Notes: a model not told the origin generated them from the sequence alone. A DNA stretch of 64,000 nucleotides from HGM04593 sp045657945 (GCA_045657945.1 JAZOUB010000016.1:1-64000); one strand, 5' to 3'; shown: positions 1 through 9,304, counted from the first letter of the stretch. A program made the numbers and translations.

Positions 1-1
1 C

Positions 2-283
2 AGAGGTTACTTCGGTGCTCGTAAGAACGTATGGACCGTTGCCAAGAATACTTGGGAGAAGGGTTTGACCTACGCTTACCGCGACCGTAAGAATAAGAAG
101 CGCAACTTCCGTGCGTTGTGGATTCAGCGTATCAACGCTGCTGCTCGCCTCGAGGGTATGTCTTATTCTCAACTGATGGGTGCTTTGCACAAGGCCGGTA
201 TCGAGATCAACCGTAAGGTTCTCGCAGACCTCGCATTGAACAACCCTGCAGCCTTCAAGGCAATTGTAGACAAGGTTAAGTAA
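2..283 (+). CDS. rplT: 50S ribosomal protein L20 (5' end outside window)
   Basis: The frame is open from base 2 and gives the last 93 residues of L20, an early-assembly 23S rRNA-binding protein. The visible part begins RGYFGARKNVW and contains the family landmarks YAYRDRKNKKRNFRALWI and RINAAAR. The first part of the gene, and presumably rpmI and infC, lie upstream of the window. A hairpin with a T-run follows the stop. The identification is secure; only the start is missing. Confidence 0.97.
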   Translation, partial: RGYFGARKNVWTVAKNTWEKGLTYAYRDRKNKKRNFRALWIQRINAAARLEGMSYSQLMGALHKAGIEINRKVLADLALNNPAAFKAIVDKVK

Positions 284-303
284 ATTGCTTCTTTGTGAAA
301 GAT

Positions 304-341
304 AAATGGCAGTCCAGATGGGCTGTCATTTGTTTTTTATA
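304..341 (+). terminator. rplT terminator
   Basis: A 12-bp stem with a few G-U pairs (AAATGGCAGTCC against GGGCTGTCATTT) is followed by GTTTTTT, 20 bp after the rplT stop. Confidence 0.8.
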
Positions 342-347
342 TGTGTC

Positions 348-387
348 AATAAAATATGGGCAACCATGAGGTTGCCCATATTTTATT
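348..387. terminator. Bidirectional terminator between rplT and the methyltransferase
   Basis: A perfect 18-bp inverted repeat (AATAAAATATGGGCAACC, loop ATGA) has A- and T-rich flanks on both sides. It can end the convergent minus-strand gene and back up the rplT terminator. Confidence 0.8.
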
Positions 388-407
388 AAGTTGTTTTTGT
401 TGTCGGT

Positions 408-1589
408 TTATTCTACATACAGCACCAGGCCTTTCAGGTATTCGCCCTCGGGGTGGTAGATGCTTACCGGGTGGTCGGCGGGCTGTGTCAGCTGGTGCAG
501 GATGCGCACATTGCGCTTTGCCATTGCTGCTGCAGTGAATACTGCTGTGCGGAAATTCTCCTTGCTAACTACCTGTGAACATGAGAAAGTGAACAGGATG
601 CCACCTGGCTGTATTTTCTCAATTGCTTTGGCGTTCAGGCGACGATAGCCGATGAGTGCATTGCGCAGTGAATCACGGTGCTTGGCGAATGCAGGTGGGT
701 CAAGGATGATGAGGTTGTAGTTGTTGCCCATTCTCTCCAGAAAGTCGAATGCGTCCTCTGCGTATGCAGTGTGGCGTGTGTCGCCAGGGAAGTTTATCTC
801 GACATTGGCGTTTGTCAGGTCTATAGCCTTTGATGAGCTGTCAACCGAGTGTACAATCTCGGCACCGCCACGCAGCGCGTAGATTGAGAAGCCGCCTGTG
901 TAGCAGAACATGTTGAGTAGTTTGCGTCCCTTGGCATATTTCTCGAGCAACGAACGGTTTTCGCGTTGGTCTACAAAGAAGCCTGTCTTCTGTCCACGAA
1001 GCCAGTCAATGTGGAACTTGAGGCCATACTCAGTTGATATGTTGTCGGCATTGCCGCCAATGATGTAGCCGTTGTCCTTGTTGATGTCGGCCTTGTAGGG
1101 CAGGGTGGTGTCCGATTTGTAGTAGATGTTCTTGATTTTGTCGCCAAGAATTTCCTGTATTGCCTTTGCAATCTCCATGCGGTTTACGTGCATGCCCACG
1201 CTGTGTGCCTGCATTACGGCTGTGTCGCCATATATGTCCACGATGAGACCGGGGAGGTTGTCGCCCTCACCGTGTACAAGACGATAGGTATTGTTGTCCT
1301 CGCGTGATGAAATGCCTGTCCTTTCGCGCAGGTCGTATGCTGTGGCAATGCGCTTGTTCCAGAATGCCTGGTCAATAGTCTCGTTGTTGAAGGTGAGTAC
1401 GCGCACGGCAATGCTTCCCACCTGTATATGTCCGCGTGCAATAAACCTGTGGTCATTGGTATATACGGTCACGATGTCGCCCTCCTCGGGTTTTCCCTCG
1501 ATTCTCTGTATTGCTCCTGAGAATATCCAGGGGTGAAAGCGTTGTAATGACTCTTCCTTGCCTCTTTTAAGTATTACGGCTTTTTCCAT
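408..1589 (-). CDS. class I SAM-dependent rRNA methyltransferase (RlmI/PUA family)
   Basis: A 393-aa protein of the RlmI-like 23S rRNA (cytosine-5) methyltransferase family. An N-terminal PUA-type RNA-binding part (KAVILKRGKEESLQRFHPWI) is followed by a Rossmann methyltransferase domain. This has the SAM loop LLNMFCYTGGFSIYALRGGA, the segment NLIILDPPAFAKH and the late motif FTFSCSQ. ATG at 1589 is chosen over an in-frame TTG at 1604, which would overlap the upstream exonuclease stop (1591). The gene probably shares a transcript with the two genes upstream on the minus strand. The exact target base is inferred from the family only. Confidence 0.9.
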   Translation of the reverse strand: MEKAVILKRGKEESLQRFHPWIFSGAIQRIEGKPEEGDIVTVYTNDHRFIARGHIQVGSIAVRVLTFNNETIDQAFWNKRIATAYDLRERTGISSREDNNTYRLVHGEGDNLPGLIVDIYGDTAVMQAHSVGMHVNRMEIAKAIQEILGDKIKNIYYKSDTTLPYKADINKDNGYIIGGNADNISTEYGLKFHIDWLRGQKTGFFVDQRENRSLLEKYAKGRKLLNMFCYTGGFSIYALRGGAEIVHSVDSSSKAIDLTNANVEINFPGDTRHTAYAEDAFDFLERMGNNYNLIILDPPAFAKHRDSLRNALIGYRRLNAKAIEKIQPGGILFTFSCSQVVSKENFRTAVFTAAAMAKRNVRILHQLTQPADHPVSIYHPEGEYLKGLVLYVE

Positions 1590-1590
1590 G

Positions 1591-2178
1591 TTATTTCTGT
1601 TCAATTTGTTTTAGCTGGTTATATATCATAAGGCATGCCCACGCGTCTGTGGCTGCATACTGTTTCTGCTTGTCGGTGAGCACGTCGTTTTCCCAATTGC
1701 TCAACTGCTGGCTCTTAGAAATGCGCTGCTTGAATATGATGGCGAATATCTTTTGCAGGCTCATCTCCTCAATACCGAATTTGCCTACCTCTTTCTGTAA
1801 ATCGATGAATCCGCCGGCCTTGAACTTGCGGCGTTTGTTGAGTGCCTGATAGTCGTCGTGCAGTGAAAGTCCTATTTTTGCAATTTTCTTGTTTTCAAGG
1901 AATGAAATTAGTGAGTCGGTCATTCCTGTGCGGTTCAGGCGGATAAGGAAGCATGTGTCAGGGGTCGATAGCTGTATTAGTGATACGTTGTGTTGCACGC
2001 CCTTGCGGAACGAAGGGCGTGTTTCGGTGTCAATCCCGACAAGGTGTTCGAGTGACAAGGCTTTGACGGCCTTATCGACATCGTCTGCGGTGTCGATTGT
2101 AATGATTCGCCCCTCGAATACGGCAGTGGGCATCGCGCTTATTTCGCTTTTGTCAATGCGTGCGTCAAAATGATTCAT
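1591..2178 (-). CDS. 3'-5' exonuclease, RNase D / DEDD family
   Basis: A single-domain 195-aa DEDD exonuclease with Exo I GIDTETRPSF, Exo II around GLSLHDDYQALNK, and Exo III YAATDAWACLMIY (YxxxD, DEDDy type). There is no HRDC domain, unlike classical RNase D. ATG 2178 is preferred because AGGAGGG lies just upstream; an ATG at 2226 would extend far into the upstream gene. The chosen start overlaps the end of the DUF5063 gene by 14 bp, and the stop sits 1 bp before the methyltransferase start, so the three genes form a tight operon. Confidence 0.88.
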   Translation of the reverse strand: MNHFDARIDKSEISAMPTAVFEGRIITIDTADDVDKAVKALSLEHLVGIDTETRPSFRKGVQHNVSLIQLSTPDTCFLIRLNRTGMTDSLISFLENKKIAKIGLSLHDDYQALNKRRKFKAGGFIDLQKEVGKFGIEEMSLQKIFAIIFKQRISKSQQLSNWENDVLTDKQKQYAATDAWACLMIYNQLKQIEQK

Positions 2179-2719
2179 TTCCCTCCTCTTCCTCGTCGTC
2201 AAATGTTGTGTTGTATCTGATGTCATGCAACGCTCGCATTGTGTTTACGAGTGTCTGTCCCCAGTATTGGCGGAAATGCTCGTTGCATTCGATGATTGCA
2301 TCGTGCATTGTCTCATTGATGCCTATTTGGAAAAGTGATACAAAGTTCTTTATGTCCTGATATATGTCGGCTATGTCTTCCGAGATGCTTTTTGTGACAG
2401 GGGTGTCGCTGTACTTCATGTCGCTGACAAAAACATCGAGGTATGAATCCTTATCGGCCAAAAGGTCAAAAATTGTCATGCGTACGATTTCGTAACTATC
2501 CTCCGAAACGAAGTCCTGCTGCTCCTCGTCACTGATTTTCTCTTCGTCGGGCAACATCTGTGCCTTGATGTAGAGCAGTGGCAACAACTTGAGTAGGGTG
2601 TCAACAAAATCCTTGCGGTCGTGCTCGTTTGTACGCTCAATGTAGGCACAGAATTCGGCTGCAACGGTGACGAATTCAACCGTGTTGCGCGAAAAAACGA
2701 TGTCCTCTCTTTCGTTCAT
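2165..2719 (-). CDS. DUF5063 domain-containing protein
   Basis: A 184-aa soluble, acidic, mostly helical protein matching the Bacteroidetes DUF5063 family (start MNEREDIVFSRNTVEFVTVA). It has no signal peptide or membrane segment. It is the first gene of the operon with the DEDD exonuclease and the rRNA methyltransferase, overlapping the former. The C-terminus ends in an acidic run (FDDEEEEGNESF). The molecular function is unknown; context suggests a housekeeping role next to RNA metabolism, which is inference. Confidence 0.82.
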   Translation of the reverse strand: MNEREDIVFSRNTVEFVTVAAEFCAYIERTNEHDRKDFVDTLLKLLPLLYIKAQMLPDEEKISDEEQQDFVSEDSYEIVRMTIFDLLADKDSYLDVFVSDMKYSDTPVTKSISEDIADIYQDIKNFVSLFQIGINETMHDAIIECNEHFRQYWGQTLVNTMRALHDIRYNTTFDDEEEEGNESF

Positions 2720-2864
2720 CTTGATTGTGTTTTTATTTTGCTGCGAAGTTACAAAAAAATAGCGGAGGATAGGATAAAAGGTATTTGTTTTTTTTGTATC
2801 TTCGCGTTTAAGTTGTGGCTTTGTGCCACTGCTTTGTTTTAATGAAGAAACACAAGTAGAATGT

Positions 2865-5396
2865 ATGACAAGAGATAATCACAGAACCGGTTTGTTCACG
2901 AGGATTAAAGAGAGGATAGTGTGGGTAAAGAACTTCTTTTTAAGTAAAAAAGTGCAGTTTGTGCTTGGGTTGCTTTGTGTGGCCTTTGTCGTTTTTCTTG
3001 GAAACTCCTTTTTCTCCTTTTTTTCATCCGGTGGCAATGACCAGAGTGTAGTTGAGGCTATGGCCTTGGACGATGTGTCCGAAACGGATATGGCCGGCAA
3101 TACTTCTGGTAAGAGTGGGGCTGTGCTTGCCAGTTATTTTGTCAATGGCTGTTTTGGATGGTCGTCGATACTGATATTGCCGTTGTTGCTGCTATTGGCT
3201 TTTCGCCTTATGGGGCTGCACCGTATTCCGTCTTTCAGCAAGGTTTCGATGAGGCGCGTTGTGGCTGTGAATATTTTTGCCATTGTATGGCTCTCTGTCC
3301 TCTTTTCGTTTTTTCTCGGCCCCAAGGTTGGTGGTAGTTTCGTTTCTCCGGGAGGCAAACATGGCGAGTGTATTGCCGGTTTTCTGAATGAAATGTTAGG
3401 TGTGGTCGGCGTGGTGTTGTTTCTTGTCGTTACACTGTTGTTGTTCTTGGTTTGCCTGACGGATAAGACTGTTGCCGGATTGCAGAAGTTCTTCGGTTTC
3501 TCGCCCGATAGTGAGCCTTGCGAGGTGAAAAGGGAAGAAAAGGATGAAGAGTCTGTTGGCGCCGAAGTGGAAGAACCGCTTTTTGAAGTGGATATTGACG
3601 CTTCTGAAGAGGATGGAAAAGACAACAAGGTGGTTATTATTGTGGATGAACCGGAACCGGTGGTGCCTGACACTGATGACGAGGTTGCAAGGAAGTTTGA
3701 TGAACTTGTGGCTCAGACAGTCGCAGCGCAGGCTGGCGATGCTGGTGCTGTTCAGCCGGAAGGGGGTGCGGTTGTCGAAGATGGTGATGTCGTGCAAGTG
3801 GGAGAAGGTGGCATGTCAATGGAAGTTGAGGCACTTAATGGTGATGAGGATACAGGTGGCGATATGCTGCGTCCGATAAATCCAAAGGATGAACTGAGTT
3901 TTTATCAGCCTCCGACACTTGATTTGCTTGATGAGTATGAGCAGGGAGCCCGCTCGATTGACAGGGATGAACAGACTGAGAATAGCAACAAGATTATCAA
4001 TGCATTGAAGAACTTCGGTATTGAAATCAGTTCAATCAAAGCTTCTGTAGGTCCCACAATCACTCTCTACGAGATAACTCCTGCGCCTGGTGTGCGAATC
4101 AATAAAATCAGGAATCTCGAGGATGATATTGCCATGAACCTTGCTGCACTTTGTGTCCGCATTGTGGCGCCAATTCCAGGCAAGGGTACTGTAGGTATTG
4201 AGGTGCCTAATGCTCACAAGCAGATTGTCCCGATGGCCTCACTCCTCAATAGCCGTAAGTATAAGGAAACAGATATGGCTTTGCCGCTTGCGCTTGGAAA
4301 GACTATCTCGAATGAGGTGTATATGGTTGATATGGCGAAGATGCCTCACCTCCTTGTTGCCGGTGCCACCGGTATGGGTAAATCGGTTGGTCTCAATGCT
4401 ATTATCACATCGTTGCTTTACAAGATGCATCCGGCATATCTCAAGTTTGTGATGGTTGATCCCAAGATGGTAGAGTTAAGTCTCTACAGTGTACTCGAAA
4501 AGCACTTCCTGGCAAAGCTTGAGGGCGAAGATGAACCGATTATTACGGATGTGAACAAGGTGGTGCGTACATTGAAATCGCTTTGCGTGGAGATGGATAA
4601 CCGCTACAAGTTGTTGCAGATGGCTTCAGTACGTTCGGTTAAGGAGTATAATGAGAAATATCTTAATAAAGAATTGTTGCCGACAAAGGGTCATCGCTTC
4701 ATGCCTTACATCGTCGTGGTAATTGATGAGTATGGTGACTTGATGATGACTGCCGGTCGTGAGGTAGAGCAGCCTATTGCCCGAATTGCACAAAAGGCGC
4801 GTGCTGTCGGTATTCACATGATTATTGCAACCCAGCGACCTACAACAAATATCATTACCGGTACAATCAAGGCAAACTTCCCTGCACGTATGGCCTTCCG
4901 TGTGATTTCTGCGGTCGATTCGCGCACCATTCTTGACAGAACCGGTGCAAACCAGTTGCAGGGTAAGGGTGATATGTTGTTCCTTGCAGGAAATGATCCG
5001 GTTCGTGTGCAGTGTGCGCTTGTTGAGACCAAGGAGGTTGAGCGTGTGTGTGCCCACATTGCTAAGCAACAGGGCTATCTCACTCCATATATCCTGCCTG
5101 AACCCGATGAAGTTTCTGATATGAGTGACGGTGGTGGCGGTGGCTCGCGTGGCGAAATCTCTTTGGATAAACTTGATCCGTTGTTTGCCGACGCAGCTCG
5201 TGTGGTTGTTCTTGCGCAGCACGGCTCAACTTCGCTCATTCAACGCAAGCTTGAGATTGGTTTTAACCGCGCCGGTCGCATCATGGACCAGCTATGCAAG
5301 ATGGGCATTGTTGGTGAACAGGAGGGTAGCAAACCTCGTCAGGTTCTTTGTGCCGACGAAGCGGATTTGGAATTCCGTTTGAAATCAATGTTGTAA
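2865..5396 (+). CDS. ftsK: DNA translocase FtsK/SpoIIIE
   Basis: An 843-aa septal DNA pump that segregates the chromosome terminus at division. Four or so membrane helices lie in about the first 200 residues, followed by an acidic low-complexity linker (about 210-340). The RecA-like motor has Walker A VAGATGMGKSVGLN and Walker B YIVVVIDEYGDLMM. The C-terminal winged-helix gamma domain (from DPLFADAARVVVLAQ) would read KOPS-like sites. ATG 2865 (MTRDNHRTGL) is chosen; an in-frame ATG at 2823 would add 14 atypical residues. It is followed at 11 bp by a lolA-like gene, as in other Bacteroidales. Confidence 0.95.
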   Translation: MTRDNHRTGLFTRIKERIVWVKNFFLSKKVQFVLGLLCVAFVVFLGNSFFSFFSSGGNDQSVVEAMALDDVSETDMAGNTSGKSGAVLASYFVNGCFGWSSILILPLLLLLAFRLMGLHRIPSFSKVSMRRVVAVNIFAIVWLSVLFSFFLGPKVGGSFVSPGGKHGECIAGFLNEMLGVVGVVLFLVVTLLLFLVCLTDKTVAGLQKFFGFSPDSEPCEVKREEKDEESVGAEVEEPLFEVDIDASEEDGKDNKVVIIVDEPEPVVPDTDDEVARKFDELVAQTVAAQAGDAGAVQPEGGAVVEDGDVVQVGEGGMSMEVEALNGDEDTGGDMLRPINPKDELSFYQPPTLDLLDEYEQGARSIDRDEQTENSNKIINALKNFGIEISSIKASVGPTITLYEITPAPGVRINKIRNLEDDIAMNLAALCVRIVAPIPGKGTVGIEVPNAHKQIVPMASLLNSRKYKETDMALPLALGKTISNEVYMVDMAKMPHLLVAGATGMGKSVGLNAIITSLLYKMHPAYLKFVMVDPKMVELSLYSVLEKHFLAKLEGEDEPIITDVNKVVRTLKSLCVEMDNRYKLLQMASVRSVKEYNEKYLNKELLPTKGHRFMPYIVVVIDEYGDLMMTAGREVEQPIARIAQKARAVGIHMIIATQRPTTNIITGTIKANFPARMAFRVISAVDSRTILDRTGANQLQGKGDMLFLAGNDPVRVQCALVETKEVERVCAHIAKQQGYLTPYILPEPDEVSDMSDGGGGGSRGEISLDKLDPLFADAARVVVLAQHGSTSLIQRKLEIGFNRAGRIMDQLCKMGIVGEQEGSKPRQVLCADEADLEFRLKSML

Positions 5397-5407
5397 ATGA
5401 ACTTATT

Positions 5408-6040
5408 ATGAAAACCGTAAGATATATAATATTGTTGTTCCTAGTGGCATTCCAGTTGCCGGTGTTTGCTCAGAGTGTGGATGTTGATGGCCTGCTGGAT
5501 GACGTTGCGGCCTGTATCAAGGCCGATGCTCCTGTGCGCATGGATTACTCATATAAGGTCTATGATGAGGATGGCGAGCTGCTGCAGGTTGACAAAGGCT
5601 TGTTGTGCGTGGATAATGAGCGTTATGCATTGTTGATGGATAACATGATGGTGTGGTGCAATGGCGCTACGCAGTGGAGCTATATGCGCGAGATTGATGA
5701 GATTTATGTTACCGACGCTTCGGCCGACGAGGCTCAGAATCTCTCTCCTCTTTATGCTGTAGAGTGTTATCGTGAGGGATATGATGCATCATTGGCTGAT
5801 AAAGGGACATGCTGGTTCGTGGAGTTGCATGCGGCTGATGAGGATGCTGATGTACAGTGTGTTGAACTTCTTGTTTCCAAGAGTGACAAACGTCTTGAAG
5901 CAATGTTTATATATATGCCTGGTCAAGGAAAAATCGAAGTGCTCCTTGATGGTTACACCCCCAGATGCGGTGTTTCTGCCGATGCTTTTGAATGTCCGTT
6001 GGATGAATTTCCCGGGGTTGAGGTCGTTGATATGAGATAA
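5408..6040 (+). CDS. LolA-like outer-membrane lipoprotein carrier family protein
   Basis: A 210-aa exported protein. The signal peptide (MKTVRYIILLFLVAFQLPVF, cleavage after AQ) precedes a LolA/LppX-type open beta-barrel sequence. The position between ftsK and trxB matches the lolA-like gene of other Bacteroidales. The likely role is chaperoning lipoproteins across the periplasm; this rests on family and context rather than on catalytic residues. The frame stays open upstream into ftsK, but the signal peptide fixes the start at 5408. Confidence 0.8.
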   Translation: MKTVRYIILLFLVAFQLPVFAQSVDVDGLLDDVAACIKADAPVRMDYSYKVYDEDGELLQVDKGLLCVDNERYALLMDNMMVWCNGATQWSYMREIDEIYVTDASADEAQNLSPLYAVECYREGYDASLADKGTCWFVELHAADEDADVQCVELLVSKSDKRLEAMFIYMPGQGKIEVLLDGYTPRCGVSADAFECPLDEFPGVEVVDMR

Positions 6041-6057
6041 ATAAAAAATATATACTT

Positions 6058-6993
6058 ATGAATAGTACAAAATGTTTGATTATCGGTTCGGGACCGGCCG
6101 GTTATACTGCTGCGATATATGCATCGCGCGCAAATCTTTCACCAGTTCTCATTGAGGGTATGCAGCCCGGTGGGCAGCTGACACAGACAACTGTCATTGA
6201 GAATTTTCCTGGTTTTCCTCATGGAATCACAGGCCCGGAGTTGATGGATAATATGCGCCAACAGGCTGTAAATGTGGGTGCTGATATTCGTTCGGGTATT
6301 GTGGTGGATGTCGATTTTGAGTCATTGCCTTATAAAGTTACTCTCGATGACGGCAGTGTTATTGGGGCGGAGAGCGTTATTGTGGCAACAGGTGCGGCGG
6401 CGAAGTATCTTGGCTTGTCAGATGAGATAAAGTATCAGGGTCTGGGTGTCAGCGCTTGTGCAACCTGTGACGGTTTCTTCTATCGCAAGAAGATTGTTGC
6501 GGTTGTCGGTGGTGGCGACACTGCGTGCGAAGAGGCTAATTACCTGGCGTCTTTGGCGGCGAAGGTCTATCTGATTGTGCGCAAACCATATCTTCGTGCT
6601 TCAAAGGCTATGCAGGATCGTACTTTGGCAAATCCGAAGATTGAGGTTCTTTTCGAGCATAATACAGAAGGCTTGTTTGGTGAGAATGGGGTAGAGGGTG
6701 TTCACCTTGTCTATCGTAAAGGTGAGCCGGATGAGAAACATTACGATATTGCTGTTGATGGTTTCTTCCTTGCTATCGGTCACAAGCCCAATTCTGATGT
6801 CTTCAAGAAATATTTGAAGACCGACGAGACCGGTTTCATTGTTCCTGCCGATGCAAGCGGCGTGAAGACATTGGTTCCAGGTGTGTTTGTTGCCGGTGAC
6901 GTTGCCGATCCTCATTATCGTCAGGCAATCAATGCTGCGGCAAGCGGTTGCCGTGCAGCTATGGAAGCTGAGCGTTACCTCTCGAACAAGTGA
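6058..6993 (+). CDS. trxB: thioredoxin-disulfide reductase
   Basis: A 311-aa flavoprotein that reduces thioredoxin with NADPH in the cytoplasm. Visible motifs are the FAD-binding GSGPAGYTAAIYASRANL, the redox-active CATC (in ACATCDGFFYRKK), the NADPH-binding VVGGGDTACEEANYLA, and the C-terminal FAD contact GVFVAGDVADP. Length is normal. It follows the LolA-like gene by 17 bp and is probably the last gene of the ftsK unit. Confidence 0.96.
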   Translation: MNSTKCLIIGSGPAGYTAAIYASRANLSPVLIEGMQPGGQLTQTTVIENFPGFPHGITGPELMDNMRQQAVNVGADIRSGIVVDVDFESLPYKVTLDDGSVIGAESVIVATGAAAKYLGLSDEIKYQGLGVSACATCDGFFYRKKIVAVVGGGDTACEEANYLASLAAKVYLIVRKPYLRASKAMQDRTLANPKIEVLFEHNTEGLFGENGVEGVHLVYRKGEPDEKHYDIAVDGFFLAIGHKPNSDVFKKYLKTDETGFIVPADASGVKTLVPGVFVAGDVADPHYRQAINAAASGCRAAMEAERYLSNK

Positions 6994-7075
6994 TGCGATG
7001 AAGGCTTAAGAGAATTAAATGGCCTTTTAGCCATTGTACGCGATATAAAATAATGCAAAGATTTTGGTATAAAAG

Positions 7076-7107
7076 TTTCGCGATGTTGGAATTTTGTGCT
7101 ATCTTTG
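7076..7107 (+). promoter_or_regulatory. rplU promoter, Bacteroidales type
   Basis: The -7 box TATCTTTG at 7100-7107 fits TAnnTTTG. A degenerate -33 (TTTC, 7076-7079) lies 20 bp upstream. The ATG of rplU is 87 bp further on, leaving a leader of about 80 nt that could carry autoregulation. Confidence 0.55.
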
Positions 7108-7194
7108 CACCCGATTTAGTCCGCAGGGGTTGGAGAAGTCGTTCTCACGAAGAGGATGCACCTCACGGAATTCACAATAAAAGCGATTAAATAA

Positions 7195-7584
7195 ATGTAC
7201 GCAATTGTTGAGATTAACGGACAGCAGTTTAAGGCTGAGGCTGGCAAGAAGCTGTTCGTGCACCACATCAAGGGTGCTCAGAATGACACAACCGTAGAAT
7301 TCGACCGCGTGTTGTTGTTGGATAATGAAGGCGCAGTAACAGTAGGTGCTCCTACAGTAGAAGGCGCAAAGGTGGTTTGCTATATCGGCAATGTTCGTGA
7401 GCAGAAGATTGTTCGCAAGTCTAAGGACGGTCAGAACATCGTTACAACACGCGAAATCAACCCTGCATTGGTTAAGGGTGACAAAGTGTTGGTGTTCCAC
7501 AAGCGTCGTCGTAAGGGCTACCGCAAGCTGAACGGTCACCGTCAGCAGTTCACAGAGTTAGTTGTAAAGGAAATTATCGGTTAA
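7195..7584 (+). CDS. rplU: 50S ribosomal protein L21, extended form
   Basis: L21 binds 23S rRNA domain structure near L20. The N-terminal half (MYAIVEINGQQFKAEAGKKL) and the C-terminal end (LVFHKRRRKGYRKLNGHRQQ) are typical. At 129 aa it is longer than the usual 103-106. About 24 extra residues, roughly 64-88 (from VREQKIVRKSKDGQ), sit between the strand ending in VVCYIG and LVKGDKVLVF. The insert is basic and in frame, so it is unlikely to be a sequencing error. rpmA follows at 20 bp. Confidence 0.95.
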   Translation: MYAIVEINGQQFKAEAGKKLFVHHIKGAQNDTTVEFDRVLLLDNEGAVTVGAPTVEGAKVVCYIGNVREQKIVRKSKDGQNIVTTREINPALVKGDKVLVFHKRRRKGYRKLNGHRQQFTELVVKEIIG

Positions 7585-7604
7585 TTTTTAAAGTTTAAAG
7601 CATT

Positions 7605-7871
7605 ATGGCACATAAGAAAGGTGTTGGTAGTTCAAAGAACGGCCGTGAGTCAGCAAGTCAGAGACTTGGTGTTAAGATCTGGGGTGGCCAGGCTTGTAAA
7701 GCCGGTAATATTATCGTTCGTCAGCGTGGTACAGTTCACAACCCAGGTGCAAACACCGGTATGGGCAGCGATCACACTCTCTACGCTTTGGTTGACGGTA
7801 TTGTAACATTCAAGCGTGGCAAGAACGACAAGAGCTACGTTTCGGTTACTCCTTATGCAGAGAAAAACTGA
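7605..7871 (+). CDS. rpmA: 50S ribosomal protein L27
   Basis: An 88-aa L27, whose N-terminal tail reaches the peptidyl-transferase centre. It starts MAHKKGVGSSKNGRES directly, with no N-terminal extension needing cleavage as in Firmicutes. The motif GTVHNPGANTGMGSDHTLYA is typical. It is co-transcribed with rplU and closed by a hairpin terminator. Confidence 0.97.
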   Translation: MAHKKGVGSSKNGRESASQRLGVKIWGGQACKAGNIIVRQRGTVHNPGANTGMGSDHTLYALVDGIVTFKRGKNDKSYVSVTPYAEKN

Positions 7872-7891
7872 TTATAAAATCGGTTGACTTG

Positions 7892-7921
7892 AAGGCAATC
7901 CCAATAGGGGTTGCCTTTTTT
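7892..7921 (+). terminator. rplU-rpmA terminator
   Basis: The stem AAGGCAATCCC / GGGGTTGCCTT is followed by a long T-run, 20 bp after the rpmA stop. Confidence 0.85.
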
Positions 7922-7944
7922 TATTATTTTTTTACAATATGCTA

Positions 7945-7973
7945 TTGATAATTAGGAAATAATTGTATTTTTG
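7945..7973 (+). promoter_or_regulatory. serS promoter, Bacteroidales type
   Basis: TATTTTTG at 7966-7973 fits the -7 consensus and TTG at 7945-7947 is a plausible -33 with an 18-bp gap. serS starts 56 bp later. Confidence 0.5.
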
Positions 7974-8029
7974 TAAAATAAAGAGATACCATTGTTCGTA
8001 ATTTGTAAAAATACTAAAACAATATAATT

Positions 8030-9304
8030 ATGCTTACACTTAAAGTTATCTCACAGGAGACCGACAAAGTATTGAAAGGCCTGGAGAAGAAGCATTTCAA
8101 GAATGCAAAGGAGACAATAGAGAAAGTACTTGAACTCGACAAGGCACGCCGTGCAGCACAGCAGGAACTCGACAATGTTCTTGCGCAGAACAAGCAGCTT
8201 GCGGCAAAGATTGGCCAGTTGATGAAATCAGGCGCGGCTGATGAAGCAAGCGCTGTCAAGGCCGAGGTTGCTGACCTCAAGGCAAAGGCAACTGAATTGC
8301 AGGAGAAAATGGATACAGCAGCTGATGAGTTGCAGCAGGTACTCTATACAATTCCTAATATTCCATATGACGAGGTACCCGAGGGCGCTGTTGCCGAGGA
8401 TAATGTAGTAGAGAAGACCGGTGGTACAGAAACAGTTCTCCCTGAGAACGCTCTCCCACACTGGGAACTTGCTAAAAAATATGATCTCATTGATTTTGAT
8501 CTCGGTGTCAAGATTACAGGCGCAGGCTTCCCTGTATATAAGGGTAAAGGTGCTCAGTTGCAGCGTGCACTTATCAACTTCTTCCTTGATGAGGCACGTA
8601 AGGCCGGTTATATCGAAATCATGCCTCCAACAGTTGTGAATGCAGCATCGGGTTATGGTACAGGTCAGCTTCCCGACAAGGAAGGCCAGATGTATCACTG
8701 CGACCTTGATGATTTGTATCTCATCCCGACAGCTGAGGTTCCCGTTACAAACATCTACCGCGATGTCATCCTTGACGAGAAGCAGCTTCCAATCAAGAAC
8801 TGTGCATACACACAGTGTTTCCGTCGCGAGGCAGGCTCATACGGTAAGGATGTACGCGGTTTGAATCGTCTCCACGAGTTCTCAAAGGTTGAGATTGTAC
8901 GCATTGACACTCCGGAGCATAGCAAGGAGTCACACAAGGAGATGCTTGAGCATGTCGAGGGTCTCTTGCAGAAACTCGAGCTCCCATACCGCATTCTCCG
9001 TCTTTGTGGTGGCGACATGAGCTTTACTGCAGCCCTCTGCTTTGACTTCGAGGTATATTCAGAGGCTCAGCAGCGTTGGCTCGAGGTTTCTTCTGTTTCT
9101 AACTTCGACAGCTATCAGGCAAACCGCTTGAAGTGCCGCTATCGCAATGCCGATAAGAAGACCGAACTATGCCACACACTCAATGGCTCAGCTCTTGCGC
9201 TCCCACGTATAGTAGCTGCACTCCTTGAGAACAACCAGACTCCCGAAGGTATTCGTATTCCAAAGGCGTTGGTTCCATACTGTGGTTTTGAAATTATTGA
9301 TTAA
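8030..9304 (+). CDS. serS: seryl-tRNA synthetase
   Basis: A 424-aa class II synthetase that charges tRNA-Ser (and tRNA-Sec where present). The N-terminal long coiled-coil arm (residues about 30-110, rich in K/E/A) contacts the tRNA variable arm. The catalytic core carries TAEVPVTNIYRD, motif 2 FRREAGSYGKDVRGLNRLHE, and motif 3 near ALPRIVAALLENNQ. Length is normal. Confidence 0.96.
   Translation: MLTLKVISQETDKVLKGLEKKHFKNAKETIEKVLELDKARRAAQQELDNVLAQNKQLAAKIGQLMKSGAADEASAVKAEVADLKAKATELQEKMDTAADELQQVLYTIPNIPYDEVPEGAVAEDNVVEKTGGTETVLPENALPHWELAKKYDLIDFDLGVKITGAGFPVYKGKGAQLQRALINFFLDEARKAGYIEIMPPTVVNAASGYGTGQLPDKEGQMYHCDLDDLYLIPTAEVPVTNIYRDVILDEKQLPIKNCAYTQCFRREAGSYGKDVRGLNRLHEFSKVEIVRIDTPEHSKESHKEMLEHVEGLLQKLELPYRILRLCGGDMSFTAALCFDFEVYSEAQQRWLEVSSVSNFDSYQANRLKCRYRNADKKTELCHTLNGSALALPRIVAALLENNQTPEGIRIPKALVPYCGFEIID

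Noticed and set aside
3134..3673. Minus-strand frame of 179 codons inside ftsK
   Set aside because: Shadow of the acidic linker of FtsK (Ser/Thr-rich antisense of Glu/Asp codons).
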